Positions 17,498 to 26,840 of a stretch of DNA of 64,000 bases are shown piece after piece; position 1 is the stretch's first letter, and the number at the start of each line of letters is the position of its first letter. The translations under genes and the position numbers were made by a program. The DNA comes from Polaromonas sp. YR568. GTDB taxonomy: Bacteria; Pseudomonadota; Gammaproteobacteria; Burkholderiales; Burkholderiaceae_C. The notes beneath the pieces were generated by a model. The model had not been told where the DNA came from, did not search any database, and was given only the letters and a program-made list of their open reading frames with translations. Location of the stretch: contig NZ_FPBM01000012.1 of the NCBI RefSeq assembly GCF_900116715.1, positions 1 through 64,000 of the forward strand, read 5' to 3'.

Positions 17498-18412
17498 ATG
17501 AGCACTTTGGCTTCCGGAAAAACCCGTCGCACCTTGCCGGCGCTCAACAGCCTGGCCGCATTTGACGTGACGGCGCGGCTCGGCAGTTTTCGCGCCGCTG
17601 CGGATGAAATGCATTTGACGCAAGGCGCGGTGGCGCAGCAGGTACGGGCCCTGGAAGCCGAACTCGGATGCCCCCTCTTTGACCGCCACGCGCGAGGCCT
17701 GCGCCTGACTGCGGCGGGCGCGGCCTACGCAGAAAGAGTCCGGCTGGCGCTCGGCATCGTGGAGGACGCCACACGGGAGCTTCTGGACCACCACACCCGC
17801 CGCAATGACTTCCGGTTGACGCTGGGCACAACCGTCGCCCTTGCCAGCCGCTGGCTTCTTCCGCGGCTGCCAAAGCTCGCGGAGGCGCATCCGCAGATCT
17901 CACTGATGATCGAGGCATCGGACATCTCACGGCCCCTGCGTGGCAAGGACGGCATTGACATCGCCATTCGATGGGGCCAGCCGCCCTTCCAGGGCGTGAG
18001 CGCGGAGTTTCTGCTGAGCGGCGAAGCGGTCGCCGTGTGTTCACCCAACCTGACCCACGGCAAGACGCTCACACCCAAGGCGCTGGCAAAAATGCCGCTG
18101 ATCTCGGACAGCCACAACAACTGGAAGCGCTGGTTCGAGGTGTACGGCCGCGTGGAGGATTTCCGCAAGGGCCCCACCTTTTCCCAGACCAGCCTGGCGC
18201 TGGATGCCGCCGAACGGGGCATCGGGATTGCGCTGGCGCCTCGTGTGCTTGTGCAGGATGCGCTGGCCTCGGGCACCTTGATGGAAGTCCTCAGCGCGCA
18301 GTACCGGCTCGATACCGGAAGCGGGTTTTATGTGTTGACCGCCGAATCGGCAGCACCTGAATCACCTTTGGGCGACCTGGTGAAGTGGCTTCAACATGAA
18401 TCCGGGAAATGA
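17498..18412 (+). CDS. LysR-type regulator (GcvA-like), divergent from the SDR-MDR pair
   Basis: A 304-aa LTTR. The N-terminal helix-turn-helix (residues about 13-72) reads LPALNSLAAFDVTARLGSFRAAADEMHLTQGAVAQQVRALE in GcvA style, followed by a periplasmic-binding-like effector domain. Only 92 bases separate it from the divergent SDR gene, so it probably controls that operon and itself. The effector is unknown; an electrophile or ketone handled by the reductases is a guess. Confidence 0.92.
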   Translation: MSTLASGKTRRTLPALNSLAAFDVTARLGSFRAAADEMHLTQGAVAQQVRALEAELGCPLFDRHARGLRLTAAGAAYAERVRLALGIVEDATRELLDHHTRRNDFRLTLGTTVALASRWLLPRLPKLAEAHPQISLMIEASDISRPLRGKDGIDIAIRWGQPPFQGVSAEFLLSGEAVAVCSPNLTHGKTLTPKALAKMPLISDSHNNWKRWFEVYGRVEDFRKGPTFSQTSLALDAAERGIGIALAPRVLVQDALASGTLMEVLSAQYRLDTGSGFYVLTAESAAPESPLGDLVKWLQHESGK

Positions 18413-18430
18413 GGGCTGAATTGCGCTGAA

Positions 18431-20959
18431 TCAGGCGGCCTCTCCGCGCCTGCCCAGGGTGCGGCTCTTGATCGCCTCTTTCAGGCTTGCCAGCAGGCGC
18501 CTTTCATCCAGCGGCTTGTCCAGCCAGTCCGAGATGGCCAGCGCCTGGTTGCTGGCGTGCTGGCGCGCTTCCGCCGCGGTGACTGACAACACCAGCACCG
18601 GCAGCCAGGCCGTGCGCTGGTTGGCGCGCAGTTCGCGGATGAGCGAGAGGCCGTTCTCATACGGCAGCCTGATGTCCACCGTCATGGCGGCATAAGACTC
18701 CATCTTGAGGTAGTCGCGCGCCTGCTCGGCCGTGTGCGCCATGTCGGCGTCGTAGCCGCCCTTGTCGAGCATCATGCCGATCAGCTTGGCGACGTCAGGG
18801 TCGTCTTCGCAGACCAGCACGCGCGGCCGTGCGACCAGCCCCATGGGCGCGGTGACGGGGGGCGCCTCGCGCCACTCGGGCAGCTCGAAGAAAAAGGTGG
18901 TGCCCTTGTTGCTCTCCGACGTGAAGCCGATGCTGCCGTCCATGCGCTCGATGATGGCTTTGGAGATGCTCAGGCCCAGCCCGGTGCCGCCCTTTTGGCG
19001 CGTGTCGGACGAGTCGGCCTGCGAGAACTTCTGGAAGAGACGTTTGCGGAATTCTTCGGGGATGCCGGGGCCGCTGTCTATCACTTCGACCCGTACCCGG
19101 TTGACGAGCCTGCGGATCATCACTTTCACCGTGCCCTGGGGCGGGGAGTATTTGATGGCGTTGGACAGCAGATTGGTCACCACCTGGGTCAGCCGGTCGC
19201 TGTCGACGCAGACACGGACCGGCCCCGCGGCCCTGTGCAACACCACCGTCACCTGGTGCTGCTCGGCAAACCCTTCGTTGTCGGCAAGCGCCTGCTGCAT
19301 CAAGGGCTCAAGCTCCTGCGCCTGCAGCTCGAAGGTCATCTTGCCGGATTCGATTTTTTCGCTATCAAGAATGTCGTTGATGAGGCGTATCAATCGCTCG
19401 CAGTTGGTCTTGGCAATACCAACCAGGCTTTTGGCCCGCTCCGGCAACTCGCCGGCTACGCCGCCCCATACCAGCCCCAGCGAGCCGCGTATGGATGTCA
19501 GGGGTGTGCGCAGTTCATGGCTGACGGTGGAGACGAATTCGCTCTTCATGCGGTCTATGCGCTTGAGTTCGGTGACGTCGGTGCCGAGTGAACTGAAGCC
19601 GATGACCATGCCGTGCTCGTCACCCTCGCCGTAGCGCGGAAAGTAGTTCATGACGTATTCGCGGCGGTCGCCGCTGGCGGTGACCTGCTCGCGCTCATAA
19701 CGCACCGAATACCCGGCCAGCGCCTCCTCCACATAGCCCTTGACCTGCGCGTACAGCACCGGCCCCAGGACTTCGTGCATCGGCTTGTTCTGGATCTGCT
19801 CGCGCCTGAGGCCGAAGGCTTCTTCATAGGCACGGTTGTGAAACTGAAAGCGCTGCTCGCGGTCCACATAAGCAATCAGCGCGGGCACGGAGTCGGTCAG
19901 CTGGCGCAGCTGGGCTTCGCTGTCGCGCAGGGCTTCACTGATGCGGTTGCTTTCGGTGATGTCGTGAATGATGGCGGTAAAGAGCCGCTGGCCGCCCACA
20001 TTGACGTCGCCGAAAGAAACATTCACCGGAAACTCGGTCGCGTCATGGCGCAGGCCCAGGACCTTGACGTCCCATTCGCGGAACCCGTGCTGGCGGGACG
20101 GCAATGTGGCAAAAAAAGCGCTGAATCCCATGCGGTAGCGTGCCGGCAGCAGCATGGTGACCTCTTTGCCGACCATGTCGTCCAGCCGGTAGCCGAACAG
20201 ATGCCGCGCAGCGCTGTTGGCATTGACGATACGGCCTTCGGCGGTCGCAGTCACCAGACCTTCGGCCATGCTTTCGGTGACGGCGCGGCTCATGGCCTCG
20301 CTGTCGGAGAGTTTGGCTTCGATGCGGCGGCGCTTTTCCTGCGTGCGCATGATTTTCTGGATGGCCCAGGCGAAGACACTGAGGCACAGCAGGCCGCCCA
20401 GCAAAATCAGCTGCTTGACGGTTTGCGCGGTTTTGCGGGTTTCGTCCTTGGAGCTCTCCAGGGCCTGGGACTCGCTGTTTTTGATCCGGGCCGCCACGGC
20501 TTCGATGTCTTCATGCAGCTTGCGGTTCGTGTCATTGCCGACGATGGCCGCGGCGGCCTCCAGGCCCTGTTGCTGCCGCGCCGCGATGGCTTGCTCCATC
20601 GACTGGAACCGGCCGGCGATGGCATCCTCCAGGATGCGCCAGGCCGAGTCGGCGCCTTCATTGGCGTGCGCCGCATGCAGGCGCAGCAAGGTCTGCTGGC
20701 TCAGCGCCAGGGCCTGCCGGTAGGCGTCCAGATCCTGAGGCGAATAGGTGAGCAGGTAGCGCCGCTGCAGTGACTCCGTCGCCTTGAAGTCCGAAACGAC
20801 GCGCTCCAGCAAGAGCACGGACTCGCCGGTGCGGCTTTCGTGCTGCGCGCCGCTGATCAGCGTATTGATGGTGATGTACGACGCCGCGATGCTCAGCACG
20901 ATCAGCAGCATCCCGGCAAACAGGGCCAGAGTGATGGCCGTGCGAAAAGGCAGCTTCAT
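18431..20959 (-). CDS. Hybrid sensor histidine kinase: CHASE3 - PAS - PAS - HisKA - HATPase - REC
   Basis: An 842-aa inner-membrane kinase. Hydrophobic helices at about 10-32 and 183-203 flank a CHASE3-type periplasmic sensor. Two PAS domains (about 220-335 and 345-465) follow, then HisKA with SHELRTP (phospho-His481), the ATPase with NAIKYSP (N box), DSGPGIP and GGTGLGLSISK, and a C-terminal receiver with Asp762 in VDIRLP. It is hybrid but has no HPt domain of its own. The HPt is likely supplied by the cyclase protein encoded two genes downstream on the same strand, suggesting a phosphorelay across the cluster. Confidence 0.93.
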   Translation of the reverse strand: MKLPFRTAITLALFAGMLLIVLSIAASYITINTLISGAQHESRTGESVLLLERVVSDFKATESLQRRYLLTYSPQDLDAYRQALALSQQTLLRLHAAHANEGADSAWRILEDAIAGRFQSMEQAIAARQQQGLEAAAAIVGNDTNRKLHEDIEAVAARIKNSESQALESSKDETRKTAQTVKQLILLGGLLCLSVFAWAIQKIMRTQEKRRRIEAKLSDSEAMSRAVTESMAEGLVTATAEGRIVNANSAARHLFGYRLDDMVGKEVTMLLPARYRMGFSAFFATLPSRQHGFREWDVKVLGLRHDATEFPVNVSFGDVNVGGQRLFTAIIHDITESNRISEALRDSEAQLRQLTDSVPALIAYVDREQRFQFHNRAYEEAFGLRREQIQNKPMHEVLGPVLYAQVKGYVEEALAGYSVRYEREQVTASGDRREYVMNYFPRYGEGDEHGMVIGFSSLGTDVTELKRIDRMKSEFVSTVSHELRTPLTSIRGSLGLVWGGVAGELPERAKSLVGIAKTNCERLIRLINDILDSEKIESGKMTFELQAQELEPLMQQALADNEGFAEQHQVTVVLHRAAGPVRVCVDSDRLTQVVTNLLSNAIKYSPPQGTVKVMIRRLVNRVRVEVIDSGPGIPEEFRKRLFQKFSQADSSDTRQKGGTGLGLSISKAIIERMDGSIGFTSESNKGTTFFFELPEWREAPPVTAPMGLVARPRVLVCEDDPDVAKLIGMMLDKGGYDADMAHTAEQARDYLKMESYAAMTVDIRLPYENGLSLIRELRANQRTAWLPVLVLSVTAAEARQHASNQALAISDWLDKPLDERRLLASLKEAIKSRTLGRRGEAA

Positions 20960-21019
20960 GGCACAGGAGCCTGCAGGCCGGGTTCACCAGAAAAGCGGCC
21001 CATCTCGCTGTGCCGCGCG

Positions 21020-21772
21020 CTACTGCGAGCCCAGTACAGTGCGGACCGCCTGAAGCAGGGATTCCGTCTCGACGGGTTTGGTGACATAGCCATCGGCGCC
21101 GCTGGCCAGGCCCTTGAGCACGGCCTCGCGGGTGGCCTTGGCGGTCAGCATGATGACCGGCACATCCTTGAGCTGCGGGTGGGAGCGGATTCGCAGCAGG
21201 ATGTCAAAGCCGTCCGCATCGGGCAGCATCACGTCCAGCAGGACCAGGTCGGGAATCGGCGGCTTGCGGAACTCGGCCACGACTTCGGCGCGGGAGCCGG
21301 CAATGCGCACATCAAAACCCTCGAAGGTAAGGTAGTGATGCAGGAACTTGGCCAGGGTCTCCTCGTCGTCCACGATGATGGCCGAGAGGCGCTCGCCGGG
21401 TGCGCGCTGGCGCGGCGTTTCGCGCTTGCGGGCAATGCGGACGTAGTAATTGGATTTTTTGAGTGTGGCCGCGCAGAAATCGGCTTCGGCATCGGCGGCC
21501 GTGAGCGCCGAGGGACTCAGCTGCAGCTGCAGCGAACTGGCAAAAGGGTCCGGCGGAACCAGCTCCACCAGCCCCTTGGCATAGAGCAGGCTCATGGTGC
21601 CTTCCAGCGAAGCGCCGGCAACGCCGCCCACGCTCTGGCGGATCTGGCCGATCGACAAAATGCCGTCCAGCCGCACCAGCAATTCGACCTCTTCCGGCGA
21701 AATTGTGGTGGCGGCGCCGCGCAGTTCTTGCTGGCCTTTGGGCGTGACGGCGTAGATATCGTTACTGTGCAC
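21020..21772 (-). CDS. Response regulator with N-terminal winged-helix-like domain and C-terminal REC
   Basis: A 250-aa protein with an unusual order: residues 1-90 look like a small helix-rich winged-helix-like domain (YAVTPKGQQELRG, then SIGQIRQSVGG) and residues 130-248 are a receiver with DDEE, phospho-acceptor Asp180 in LLDVMLPDADGFD, a Thr in MLTAKAT and Lys in TKPVE. The start is GTG at 21772 with AGGAG six bases upstream. It lies between the hybrid kinase and the REC-cyclase-HPt gene and is probably a phosphorelay partner. Whether the N-terminus binds DNA is not shown. Confidence 0.85.
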   Translation of the reverse strand: MHSNDIYAVTPKGQQELRGAATTISPEEVELLVRLDGILSIGQIRQSVGGVAGASLEGTMSLLYAKGLVELVPPDPFASSLQLQLSPSALTAADAEADFCAATLKKSNYYVRIARKRETPRQRAPGERLSAIIVDDEETLAKFLHHYLTFEGFDVRIAGSRAEVVAEFRKPPIPDLVLLDVMLPDADGFDILLRIRSHPQLKDVPVIMLTAKATREAVLKGLASGADGYVTKPVETESLLQAVRTVLGSQ

Positions 21773-21978
21773 GGTGAGCTCCTCTCCTGATTAAGGGGAC
21801 GTGACATGCGCCTCGGGCGCTCTGCCTGATTCTAATGACTGGCTTTTTTACCGTTCTTGTCGTTTTACTTCATTGTCGTCAGGGCCGGCGTAGGAAAGCA
21901 GCCCCAGATACCGCAAGCGCTGCAAGCCCCGCAAGGCTTGCGTAGAGAAAGATACACCAATCCCGGCGGCGGCGGCAC

Positions 21979-23544
21979 TCATTGTGAGCCCTGCGCGTCA
22001 GCAGGCGGCAGACCTGACCGCAGCGCGGCCACCAATTCGCCCAGCGAAGCCTCCATCCGCACCAGCAAGGCCTCAATCTCCGGCAAAGGTTTTTTCTCGT
22101 GAAGGGCCTGCTCAAGCGCCTCCGCATCGGCGGGCAGCCGCAAAGCGCCGATCTGGGCGGAAACCCCGCGCAGCGAGTGGCTGAGCAGCTCTGCCGCCTT
22201 GAAGTCGCCGGCGCCCAGCGCCTCACGAATACGCGCGGGCGCGTCGCTGCGGCCTTCGAGGAAACGCTGCAGCATGGAGAGGTAAAACGCCTTCATGCCC
22301 ATGGCGCGGGTCAGGCCCACCGCCAGGTCAAGGCCGTCCACCTGCGCGGGCAAACTCACATCGTCAGAATCTGCCTGCGCGGCAGCCAGGCGGGCGGCGG
22401 CCGTCGCCGGCGCTGTGGCGCTGACAGTGGCCTGCGGTGCGGCAGCAGCCGCCTCGCTGGTGGCGTGCACCGCGAATACCGTGATCGGCTCGGCAAACCC
22501 CTTGACCACAATTGGGTCCCGGGCATCCAGCCGGATATCGTCTTTCACAAGTTCATAAGTGTCCCGGGACACCAGAATGCCGCCGGGCTCCGCCGCCTGC
22601 TCCAGCCGGGCGGCCAGGTTCACTTCGCGCCCGATGATGGTGTAGTCCATGCGCAGGTTGCTGCCGAAGTTGCCCACGTCGCACAGGCCGGAATTGATGC
22701 CTATGCGTATCTCGAAAGCGCGGGGAACTTCCATTTCCTTCCAGCGCCGGCGAAGCTCCACCATGCGTTTTTGCATGGCAATCGCCATCTTGACGCACTG
22801 CACCGCGTCCCGCTGCGGGCCCAGCGTGTGGGGGTCGCCAAAAAAGATGACGATGGCATCGCCGATGAACTTGTCGAGCGTGGCGCCGTATTCGGCGGCG
22901 ATGTGCGACATCTCCTCGAAATAGCTGTTGAGAAGAAACGTCACCTCGTCGGGTTGCCACTGCGCGGTCGAGACGGTGAAGTTTTTGATGTCGGAGAAAA
23001 ACACCGTCAGGCGCTTGCGCTGGGTCTGGATTTCCGCCCGCCGCGAGCCGTCAAACAGCGACTGGTACACCTGCGGCGCCAGATAGCGCGACAACTGCTC
23101 GGACAGGGACTTGAGGCGCTTGGCGTTGGCGCTGCGTTCCAGGTGCAGCCGCACCCGCGCCAGCAACACAGGCGGGCTGATGGGTTTGGTGATGTAGTCG
23201 GTGGCGCCCAGGTCCAGCCCGCGCTGCTCTTCTTCCACACTGGAGAGCGCCGTGAGAAAAATCACCGGGATATCCGCCGTGCGCGCGTCATTCGCCAAGC
23301 GGCTCATGACTTCATAGCCGTCCATTCCCGGCATCACCACATCCAGCAGGATGATCTCGGGGCGCCTGTCGGCGACAGCCACCTGCAGGCAGGCTTCGCC
23401 CGACGAGGCGGCAATCACCTCATAGCTGTCCTGCAGCAGCGTTGCCAGGAAGTAGCGGATGTCCTCGGTGTCGTCGACCACCAGAATACGGGAGCGCCGC
23501 AGGGGTTGCGGCCCGTCTACCGGCTGCCTCACGGGTTCGGTCAT
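21979..23544 (-). CDS. REC - class III adenylate cyclase - HPt protein
   Basis: A 521-aa cytoplasmic signalling protein. Residues 18-135 are a receiver (phospho-acceptor Asp68, LLDVVMPGMDGYE, Lys120 in TKP). Residues about 175-360 are a class III cyclase with both metal Asps (Asp185 in FSDIKNFT, Asp229 in FIGDA), adenine-selecting Lys225 and Asp300, and transition-state Asn309 and Arg313 (VNLAARLE), so it should make cAMP. A Pro/Ala linker leads to a C-terminal HPt with His456 in LLSHSLRGVSAQIGA. A receiver controlling cAMP synthesis and an HPt in one chain, beside a hybrid kinase without HPt, suggests one phosphorelay. Confidence 0.92.
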   Translation of the reverse strand: MTEPVRQPVDGPQPLRRSRILVVDDTEDIRYFLATLLQDSYEVIAASSGEACLQVAVADRRPEIILLDVVMPGMDGYEVMSRLANDARTADIPVIFLTALSSVEEEQRGLDLGATDYITKPISPPVLLARVRLHLERSANAKRLKSLSEQLSRYLAPQVYQSLFDGSRRAEIQTQRKRLTVFFSDIKNFTVSTAQWQPDEVTFLLNSYFEEMSHIAAEYGATLDKFIGDAIVIFFGDPHTLGPQRDAVQCVKMAIAMQKRMVELRRRWKEMEVPRAFEIRIGINSGLCDVGNFGSNLRMDYTIIGREVNLAARLEQAAEPGGILVSRDTYELVKDDIRLDARDPIVVKGFAEPITVFAVHATSEAAAAAPQATVSATAPATAAARLAAAQADSDDVSLPAQVDGLDLAVGLTRAMGMKAFYLSMLQRFLEGRSDAPARIREALGAGDFKAAELLSHSLRGVSAQIGALRLPADAEALEQALHEKKPLPEIEALLVRMEASLGELVAALRSGLPPADAQGSQ

Positions 23545-23636
23545 GACTCGGCTCTTTCATGAATGCCGGGCCGATGCCGGTTATCGGCTACCGGCGTGCG
23601 GGCGGCCGGATGCGGGTTTGCATCATGCGCGCCGGC

Positions 23637-24332
23637 TCATTTCACCAGTTCTGCCCGCATGGCGTCAATGACAGCCTTGTAATCCGGTTTGCCGAAAATG
23701 GCGCTGCCTGCTACAAAAGTATCAGCGCCGGCCGCCGCAACCCGCGCAATGTTGTCGGTCTTGATGCCACCGTCGACTTCCAGGCGAATGTCTTTACCCG
23801 ACGCGTCGATACGCTTTCTGACCTGCTCGATCTTGCGCAGCGCCGAGTCGATGAAGCTTTGCCCGCCGAAGCCGGGGTTGACGCTCATGATCAAAATCAG
23901 GTCCAGGTCTTCGATCACCCAGTCCAGCACGTCGAGCGGCGCGGCCGGGTTGAACACCAGCCCGGCCTTGCAGCCCTTGGCCTTGATGGCCTGCACGCTG
24001 CGGTGCACATGGGCGGAGGCATCGGGGTGAAAACTGATCAGGTCGGCGCCGGCGTCGGCAAATGCGGCGGCCAGCGCGTCGACGGGCTGCACCATCAGGT
24101 GCACATCCACCGGCACCGGCGTACCGTCGGCCTTTTTGGCATGCGGCTTGAGCGCCTGGCAGATCATGGGCCCAAAAGTCAGGTTGGGCACGTAATGGTT
24201 GTCCATCACATCAAAGTGGATCCAGTCGGCGCCGCCGGCAATGACGGCCTTGAGCTCGTCACCCAGTCGGGCAAAGTCGGCGGACAGGATGGAGGGGGCG
24301 ATGCGGTAGGTGGGGGTCTGGTTTTTTCGCAT
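23637..24332 (-). CDS. rpe: Ribulose-phosphate 3-epimerase
   Basis: A 231-aa TIM-barrel enzyme of the pentose phosphate pathway that interconverts ribulose 5-phosphate and xylulose 5-phosphate. Motifs are IAPSILSADFARLG at the N-terminus, HFDVMDNHYVPN (metal His and Asp), VDVHLMV, MSVNPGFGGQSF and LEVDGGI. Length is normal. It is divergent from apaG. Confidence 0.97.
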   Translation of the reverse strand: MRKNQTPTYRIAPSILSADFARLGDELKAVIAGGADWIHFDVMDNHYVPNLTFGPMICQALKPHAKKADGTPVPVDVHLMVQPVDALAAAFADAGADLISFHPDASAHVHRSVQAIKAKGCKAGLVFNPAAPLDVLDWVIEDLDLILIMSVNPGFGGQSFIDSALRKIEQVRKRIDASGKDIRLEVDGGIKTDNIARVAAAGADTFVAGSAIFGKPDYKAVIDAMRAELVK

Positions 24333-24435
24333 GACGGGATTGTCGCAGCAAGCCGCCCTGCCCGCCGCAGGGCCTCTGTTTCACCCGGCCAACAGCCAAA
24401 TGAGGCGGTTAACATGGTCGCTAACTCTCTGCGCT

Positions 24436-24843
24436 ATGCCCAAATACCAGTTCTCCTGCGAAGCCATCCCCCAGTACCTGCCCGAGCAATCGGCGCCGGA
24501 AGAAAACATCTATGGCTTTTCCTACACCGTCACGGTGACCAACACCGGTGAAGTGGCGGCCCAGCTGATCTCGCGCCACTGGATCATCAGCGACGCCAAC
24601 GGCCACAACGAAGAGGTCAAGGGCCTGGGCGTGGTGGGCCACCAGCCGCTGCTCAAGCCCGGCGAGTCTTTTCAGTACAGCAGCGGCTCGCGCCTGCGCA
24701 CACCCAGCGGCACCATGCACGGCAGCTATTTTTGCGTGGCCGAAGACGGCGAGCGCTTTGAGGTGCCCATCCCGATGTTTGTACTGGAAGCGCATCACGG
24801 CTCCGGAAACGGCGGCGCACCGGCCGGCCGCGTACTGCACTGA
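24436..24843 (+). CDS. apaG: ApaG protein (Co2+/Mg2+ efflux protein family)
   Basis: A 135-aa fibronectin-III-like domain protein. Family signature blocks are FSYTVTVTNTGEVAAQLISRHWIISDANG, VVGHQPLLKPGESFQYSSG and TMHGSYF. The cell role is unclear; ApaG is often linked to Ap4A metabolism by gene order, and the cobalt-efflux label is weak. I moved the start to the ATG at 24436 (MPKYQFSCE), since the longer frame has no homologous extension. Confidence 0.94.
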   Translation: MPKYQFSCEAIPQYLPEQSAPEENIYGFSYTVTVTNTGEVAAQLISRHWIISDANGHNEEVKGLGVVGHQPLLKPGESFQYSSGSRLRTPSGTMHGSYFCVAEDGERFEVPIPMFVLEAHHGSGNGGAPAGRVLH

Positions 24844-24863
24844 ACGCCAGCACCGCCTCACCG

Positions 24864-26825
24864 ATGAAAGACCTGGCCTCCCTGCTCAAGGCGCTGGATC
24901 CGGACGCGGACCTGGCCCAGCGCCACGTCTGGCTGATCAAGCTGTTTGAATGGATTCGCGGCGACCAGACCTCCGTGCCTGCCGCCGTGGCGCGGGTGCA
25001 GACCCTCATGGATGCCGTTGAACGGCAGCCGGAGCTGCAGGCGAAGCTGCAAGCCTGGTGGCAAACACTGATCCAGACGGTTGACATCACCACCTTGCTG
25101 GCGGATTTCGGCTTTGCGCCGCGCACGGCGTTTGTGAGCGAGCTGGCCGAGCGCATGCGCCGCAAGCTGCTGCCCGGTACACCTGAAACGGCGGATGCTT
25201 CGGAGCTTTTCCCTCTGGTCGCGCCTACCCGCTTTGACGCCCAGTGGATGGGCGCGCTGGAAGAGCCGCAGATTGCCCGGCTGGTGACGCTGCTTTCCGC
25301 CAGTCCGCAGCTGGATGCCTTGCATTGGCAATACAGCCTGATGGATGCGCTCACTTACTGCACGGCGCAAATTCGCGCGACGGGCTTTGCGCCCGAGCTT
25401 CGCCTGCGCATGAACCGGGCCACGCCGCATGCGCGCGCCTTCCATGCGCTGCCGGCCGATATTGACGAGCTGCGCAATGCGTTCTTCAAACCCGAGCGGG
25501 ACGAGGCGCAACTGCAAGCCGCCATTGCGCAATACCGCGAACGCCTGGACGCCTGCCGCCAGGCCGTCAACAGCATCTACACCCACCTGGAGGACAACGG
25601 CATCTCGGTGGGCATGGTGTTTCGCCTGCGCCAGCTGCGCGAGCGCATCCTGCGTGTGCGCGAGCTGCTCGACAGCCTGCTCTCGCCCAAGCCCGCCATG
25701 GCCGCCGTCAAGCTGCTGGGGCGCCGCGTCATCATGGCGCAAGAGGGCAAAAGTATAGGCGCGCTGATCAGCGCCAACTCCACCCTGCTGTCGGCCAAGG
25801 TGGCCGAGCGCAGCGCCGAAACCGGCGAGACCTACATCACCCGCACGCGCGGCGAGTATCGCGAAATGCTGGGCAAGGCCATGGGCGGCGGCGCGATTAC
25901 GGCCTTCACCACGCTGCTCAAATTCATGATCGTCGGCGTGGGCCTGTCGGCTTTCTGGAGCGGCTTCTGGTCCGCCCTCATGTACTCGGCCAGCTTTATC
26001 CTGATCCAGCTGCTGCACTTCACGCTGGCCACCAAGCAGCCCGCCATGACGGCGCCGGCCATGGCGGCCAAACTCAAAGACCTCGGCTCGCCCGATTCGG
26101 CCGGCACCATCGAGGCTTTTGTCGATGAGGTCACGCACCTGGTGCGCTCGCAGGTGGCGGCCGTCTTCGGCAACGTCTTTATGGTGGTGCCCGCCGTGCT
26201 GCTGATCAACACGCTGATCCTGCTCCTGCTGGGCCGTCCGATGATCAGCAACGCCGAGGCCCACCATGTGCTGGGCACCCTCACCCTGCTGGGCCCCACC
26301 CTGATGTGGGCAGGTTTTACCGGCGGCATCCTGTTTGCGGCCGCCATGATCGCGGGCTGGACGGAAAACTGGTTTGTGCTGCACCGGCTGGACTCGGCCA
26401 TGCGCCACAACCCGCGCATCACCGCAATGCTGGGCAGCGAGCGCGCGGCGCGCTGGTCGACTTTCATGCGCGACAACATCTCGGGCTTTGCCTCCAACAT
26501 CGCGCTGGGCTTCATGCTGGGTTTGATACCCGCCTTCACCGGCTTCTTCGGCGTGGAGCTGGAAGCGCGCCATGTGACGCTGTCGACAGGCCAGCTTGCG
26601 GCCGCCGGTGCGTCGCTGGGCCTGGAGGCCTTCAAACACCTCACCATCTGGTGGTGCGTCGCGGCCATTCCGCTGATTGGCGCGCTGAATCTGAGCGTGA
26701 GTTTTTACCTCGCGTTTCGCCTGGCATTGCAGGCGCACAACGTGAGCACCCTGGATCGCGCCCGCATTCGCGCGGCCATCTGGGCGCGCTGGCGCAGTCA
26801 TCCCCGCAGCTTTTTCATCATCTAG
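24864..26825 (+). CDS. PF10136-type multi-pass membrane protein (often named site-specific recombinase)
   Basis: A 653-aa protein with a soluble helical N-terminal half (residues 1-330, rich in Arg, Leu and Glu, coiled-coil-like around 220-290) and a C-terminal half with about six to seven hydrophobic segments (GGGAITAFTTLLKFMIVGVG onward, VVPAVLLINTLILLLLG, WAGFTGGILFAAAMIAG). No tyrosine- or serine-recombinase catalytic motif is visible. Database entries call the family site-specific recombinase (Gcr), a name I think is wrong for an integral membrane protein. Function is unknown. It follows apaG by 20 bases on the same strand. Confidence 0.85.
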   Translation: MKDLASLLKALDPDADLAQRHVWLIKLFEWIRGDQTSVPAAVARVQTLMDAVERQPELQAKLQAWWQTLIQTVDITTLLADFGFAPRTAFVSELAERMRRKLLPGTPETADASELFPLVAPTRFDAQWMGALEEPQIARLVTLLSASPQLDALHWQYSLMDALTYCTAQIRATGFAPELRLRMNRATPHARAFHALPADIDELRNAFFKPERDEAQLQAAIAQYRERLDACRQAVNSIYTHLEDNGISVGMVFRLRQLRERILRVRELLDSLLSPKPAMAAVKLLGRRVIMAQEGKSIGALISANSTLLSAKVAERSAETGETYITRTRGEYREMLGKAMGGGAITAFTTLLKFMIVGVGLSAFWSGFWSALMYSASFILIQLLHFTLATKQPAMTAPAMAAKLKDLGSPDSAGTIEAFVDEVTHLVRSQVAAVFGNVFMVVPAVLLINTLILLLLGRPMISNAEAHHVLGTLTLLGPTLMWAGFTGGILFAAAMIAGWTENWFVLHRLDSAMRHNPRITAMLGSERAARWSTFMRDNISGFASNIALGFMLGLIPAFTGFFGVELEARHVTLSTGQLAAAGASLGLEAFKHLTIWWCVAAIPLIGALNLSVSFYLAFRLALQAHNVSTLDRARIRAAIWARWRSHPRSFFII

Positions 26826-26840
26826 GTTCCCCCTGTCCAG

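Noticed and set aside
24864..26825. A mobile element suggested by the recombinase name of the PF10136 family
   Set aside because: The protein is membrane-embedded and lacks recombinase motifs; no terminal repeats or attachment sites are seen.
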